DNA of 64,000 nucleotides from Lachnospiraceae bacterium (GTDB taxonomy: Bacteria > Bacillota > Clostridia > Lachnospirales > Lachnospiraceae), in assembly GCA_024403555.1 (NCBI GenBank), contig JAKSRP010000001.1, positions 1 through 64,000 on the forward strand, given 5' to 3'. The notes beneath the pieces were generated by a model. It was not told where the DNA came from, ran no database searches, and saw only the letters and a list, made by a program, of their open reading frames with translations. Below are positions 61,446 to 64,000 of this stretch, piece after piece (position 1 is the first letter of the stretch; the number at the start of each line of letters is the position of its first letter). A program made the position numbers and the translations under genes.

Positions 61446-61530
61446 AAAACCCTCCGGGGGATTCGCACCTCGCGAAAAGGTAGTTAATGCTTCGCATTCC
61501 GCTCGGGCGAGAAGTGTGCGAAGCACACTT
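61446..61530. repeat. GC-rich nested inverted-repeat element
   Basis: TGCTTCGCA (61488-61496) is the inverse of TGCGAAGCA (61517-61525), and AAGTGTGC/GCACACTT (61512-61530) forms an alternative hairpin sharing the same bases. CCCTCCGGGGG lies at its left. The composition contrasts sharply with the flanks. From 61531 to 61635 there is only a plausible promoter (TTGACA near 61572 and TATTAT near 61594). Confidence 0.55.
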
Positions 61531-61635
61531 TATAAATGTAAACAAAGTATAAAATTGTAAATTACACCCTTGACAATTATTACCATCGAATGTATATTAT
61601 AACCATCACATAGAAATATATGGAAGGAGTGGTAG

Positions 61636-62127
61636 ATGATGACGATGTTGGCGTTTAGTTTGCTGGCGACAGCCTTCGACTTGAGGGACTATAAAATTCC
61701 GAATGCTTTATGTGCTGGGATGATGTTGACAGGGGTTTGCATGACTGCATATCATCTGGGATTTTCGGCTCTTCGATTTTCCTTTGCGGGCATTCTGATT
61801 CCTTTTACCTTGCTTTACCTTGTTTTTTACTGTGGGATGATTGGCGCAGGAGATATTAAGCTTTTTAGTGGTATTGGAGCATTTGCTGGTACAAAGATTG
61901 TGCTGATCATGGCGTTGGCCTTTTTGTTTAATGGAATACTGGCAGCTGGGAAGCTTTGCATGAAGGGGAATTTCATGGAACGAATTGGCAGATTTTATGT
62001 ATACGCCAGAGCTTGTGAGGAGAAAGGGAGACTTCTCACGGATTATCCAAGCGATGAGGATTCAAGAATCCATTTTTCAATTGGAATTTTAGCGGCAGTT
62101 GTTGTTTTTTATCTGGTTGCAAGATAG
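61636..62127 (+). CDS. Type IV prepilin peptidase, A24 family (TadV/CpaA-like)
   Basis: The 163-residue membrane protein keeps both aspartates of A24 peptidases: the Asp in DLRDYKIPN near residue 16-19 and the GAGDIK motif. It lacks the N-terminal methylase domain, as in Tad-type TadV/CpaA enzymes that cleave and mature Flp pilins. AAGGAG precedes the ATG. It opens a Tad locus with the next two genes. Confidence 0.88.
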   Translation: MMTMLAFSLLATAFDLRDYKIPNALCAGMMLTGVCMTAYHLGFSALRFSFAGILIPFTLLYLVFYCGMIGAGDIKLFSGIGAFAGTKIVLIMALAFLFNGILAAGKLCMKGNFMERIGRFYVYARACEEKGRLLTDYPSDEDSRIHFSIGILAAVVVFYLVAR

Positions 62128-62152
62128 CTTCCAGAAGAAGGGGGTATCATGA

Positions 62153-62968
62153 ATGAGGGTTGCGATTTATGATCAAAACGCAGATTACAGTAAGAAGCTG
62201 ATGAATTATCTGAATGGAAAGCATGGGAAAAAGATTGATGCGGTAGCATTTACGAGCAAAGAAGTGATGGAGGAAGAAATTTCCGGGCAGAAGTTTGACT
62301 GTGTTGTCTGTGAAGACACCTTGGGATTTGGAACGATTCCAGTTATTCCGATTATCGATGAACGAAACGGGGAAGGTTATTATCGATATGGTTCGGCACG
62401 AGAGCTTGCAGAACGAATTTATCATATTGATAAGCAGGAACAGGACATTTTCACAGGAGATGAGAAGATTTTTGCCGTTTACTCTCCGTCAAATGGAAGA
62501 ATTCGTACGGACTATGCGTGGCAAAAGGCCAGGGATACTGGTGGCGTTTATGTAGGGATGGAAGAATATCTTAGCATGGATGCAGAAGGATATTGGATGG
62601 AAGAAATTCTGTTTTTTATCAAGGAGAGAGACGAAGGGATTGTCGATAAGGTGAAGGAGCATATCGTTCTAAGAGATGGAGTGGCTTGTCTGCCGTCGGC
62701 TAGAAGCTATCTCGATTACCGTTATCTCAATTATGAAGATTATCGCTGGTTTCTTTCTAAAATAAGAGAAGAGAGCGAAGCACGATTTGTTTTTGATATT
62801 GGTATTGGAAATCTGAGCGATTTTAAGATTTTTGGACTCTTTGACAGAATCTATCTGCTGACAGAAGATAACGAGAAGGAAAAGAATCAGATGTATTTAA
62901 AGCTAATGGAGCAGGAGTTATCGTCCATTAGAGAAAAACTCGTTTTTGTCAGGGGGATGGATGCGTGA
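62153..62968 (+). CDS. TadZ/CpaE-like protein with degenerate P-loop
   Basis: The 271-residue protein begins with a receiver-like fold (MRVAIYDQNADYSKKL to about residue 90) and a C-terminal MinD/ParA-like half. The expected P-loop position reads SPSNGRIRTD (111-120), lacking the Walker lysine, so ATP hydrolysis is doubtful. TadZ proteins localise the pilus machine to a cell pole. Position between the prepilin peptidase and TadA genes supports the call more than sequence does. GGGGG precedes the ATG. Confidence 0.7.
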   Translation: MRVAIYDQNADYSKKLMNYLNGKHGKKIDAVAFTSKEVMEEEISGQKFDCVVCEDTLGFGTIPVIPIIDERNGEGYYRYGSARELAERIYHIDKQEQDIFTGDEKIFAVYSPSNGRIRTDYAWQKARDTGGVYVGMEEYLSMDAEGYWMEEILFFIKERDEGIVDKVKEHIVLRDGVACLPSARSYLDYRYLNYEDYRWFLSKIREESEARFVFDIGIGNLSDFKIFGLFDRIYLLTEDNEKEKNQMYLKLMEQELSSIREKLVFVRGMDA

Positions 62969-64000
62969 AAGAAAAAATCTTAAAAAAGGTGATGGAACGT
63001 ATTGATCTGAATGAAGATTTATCTGATCAGGAAATTCGCATGGTTATACGAGATGTTCTTGTAGAAGAGACGAGAGAAGTTTATATGTCATTAGAAAAGA
63101 AGGAACAAATTTTTAATGATATTTTTTATTCTCTTCGAAGACTCGATATTTTGCAAGAGATGCTCGATGATGAAGAAATAACCGAGATTATGATCAATGG
63201 CTATGATCATATCTTTATTGAAAAGAACGGGGAGCTGTTTCAAACGAAAGAAAGATTTTCCTCGAGAGAAAAGCTTGAACAGGTGATTCAGCAGATTGTG
63301 TCTAAGACGAATCGTATTATCAATGAATCTTCGCCAATCGTGGATGCAAGATTAGAAGATGGATCCCGTGTGAATGTTGTATTAGAACCGATTTCGCTTA
63401 ACGGATCGACCATGACCATTCGTAAATTTGCAAAAGAAATTACGAATATGGAACAGCTGCTAAAGCTTGGTTCCCTGAATGAAGAAATAAAGGATTTTTT
63501 AGATCTTATGGTTCGAAGCCGAATGAACATTTTTATTTCAGGAGGCACAGGGGCAGGCAAGACGACTTTGCTCAATGCTTTATCAAACTGTATTCCAAAG
63601 GATGAACGAATCATTACCATTGAGGATTCTGCGGAGCTAAAGCTTTATGGAGTTGAGAATTTAGTAAGGCTAGAAGCAAGAAACGAGAATTTAGAAGGTG
63701 AGAATAAGATTGCTATTAAAGATTTGATCAAGGCAAGCCTTCGTATGAGACCAACGAGAATTATTGTTGGTGAGGTACGAGGGGAAGAGTGTATTGATAT
63801 GCTGCAGGCATTCAACACTGGACATGATGGATCTTTCTCAACCGGACACGGAAACAGCAGCCAGGATATGCTGCTTAGATTAGAGACTATGGTTATGATG
63901 GGCATTGATTTGCCTGTATCAGCAATCCGTGGACAGATTGCATCTGCGATCGATTTAATGATTCATATAGGAAGACTTCGAGATAAGTCGAGAAGAATCG
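62965..64000 (+). CDS. tadA: TadA/CpaF secretion ATPase, truncated by the window edge
   Basis: The frame starts at GTG 62965, overlapping the TGA of the TadZ-like gene by four bases (GTGA), and runs open to the window end, giving 345 residues of about 400 or more expected. It has the CpaF N-terminal domain (EEITEIMINGYDHIFIEKNG), Walker A GGTGAGKT (193-200, Lys199), the TIEDSAELKL Asp box, RMRPTRIIVGEVRGEE (Walker B) and the His box FSTGHGNSSQ. It powers Flp/Tad pilus assembly or related secretion. Confidence 0.93.
   Translation, partial: MKEKILKKVMERIDLNEDLSDQEIRMVIRDVLVEETREVYMSLEKKEQIFNDIFYSLRRLDILQEMLDDEEITEIMINGYDHIFIEKNGELFQTKERFSSREKLEQVIQQIVSKTNRIINESSPIVDARLEDGSRVNVVLEPISLNGSTMTIRKFAKEITNMEQLLKLGSLNEEIKDFLDLMVRSRMNIFISGGTGAGKTTLLNALSNCIPKDERIITIEDSAELKLYGVENLVRLEARNENLEGENKIAIKDLIKASLRMRPTRIIVGEVRGEECIDMLQAFNTGHDGSFSTGHGNSSQDMLLRLETMVMMGIDLPVSAIRGQIASAIDLMIHIGRLRDKSRRI

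Overview
The window looks like chromosome from an anaerobic, low-GC, Gram-positive gut-type Firmicute, most likely a Lachnospiraceae member. Evidence: strong AAGGAGG-type ribosome sites, consensus TTGACA/TATAAT promoters, hairpin-plus-T terminators, AsnA-type ammonia-dependent asparagine synthetase, anaerobic enzymes (double-cubane reductase family, FeoAB iron uptake) and a Tad pilus locus. No insertion sequence, prophage, CRISPR array or rRNA was seen. One tRNA-Lys(CUU) is present. The species call is inference.

Layout. 1-3.0 kb: edge of a leftward gene, a YjbR/MGMT fusion, a 52-aa membrane microprotein, a putative regulator with a DUF1349 protein. 3.0-6.3 kb: feoA-feoB-FeoB-associated Cys-rich protein, facing a DtxR/MntR-type regulator with an in-frame stop at codon 49. 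6.3-11.7 kb: SdpR/SdpI-like pair, a large YhgE/Pip export protein with divergent TetR regulator, LOG-family enzyme. 11.8-17.5 kb: ADP-ribosylglycohydrolase, then a tight leftward operon LUD protein - double AAA ATPase - GH13 sucrose-phosphorylase-like enzyme. 17.6-21.9 kb: asparagine cluster asnB-asnS-asnA with a terminator-like leader hairpin. 22-26.9 kb: tocopherol-cyclase-like protein, LysR regulator with a perfect palindrome facing a 33-aa microprotein, GH36 alpha-galactosidase. 27-36 kb: Cys-periodic coiled-coil protein with TauE-type exporter, deoC, transglutaminase-like and clostripain-like lipoproteins, RyR-domain membrane protein, moaC, DUF1461 protein. 36.2-40.7 kb: bioY plus siroheme/tetrapyrrole genes and a Crp/Fnr regulator. 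40.7-44.4 kb: CPBP protease, methyltransferase, a NifX-like/SlyD-like fusion, double-cubane-type reductase. 44.4-45.5 kb: AT-rich gene-free kilobase holding an orphan transcription unit. 45.5-57.6 kb: PTS IIC-like protein, phosphatase, lipid kinase, two D,D-carboxypeptidases, trmB, tRNA-Lys, McrA-like HNH protein, YdcF, GH25 lysozyme, ketopantoate-reductase family, 53-aa protein, gdhA. 57.9-64 kb: YfhO membrane protein, DUF1002 protein, hairpin repeat element and the start of a Tad locus (prepilin peptidase, TadZ-like, TadA/CpaF) running off the right edge.

How parts may work together: nitrogen handling is represented by asparagine synthesis/charging and GdhA; metal biology by Feo, siroheme synthesis, and the NifX-like fusion beside the Fe-S reductase; the cell envelope by carboxypeptidases, lysozyme, YfhO and lipoproteins. 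The best candidates for undescribed biology are the LUD-AAA-GH13 operon, the orphan transcript near 45.1-45.3 kb, the NifX/SlyD fusion beside the reductase, and the Cys-every-11-residues coiled coil. All functions are homology judgements made by eye; no database search was run.
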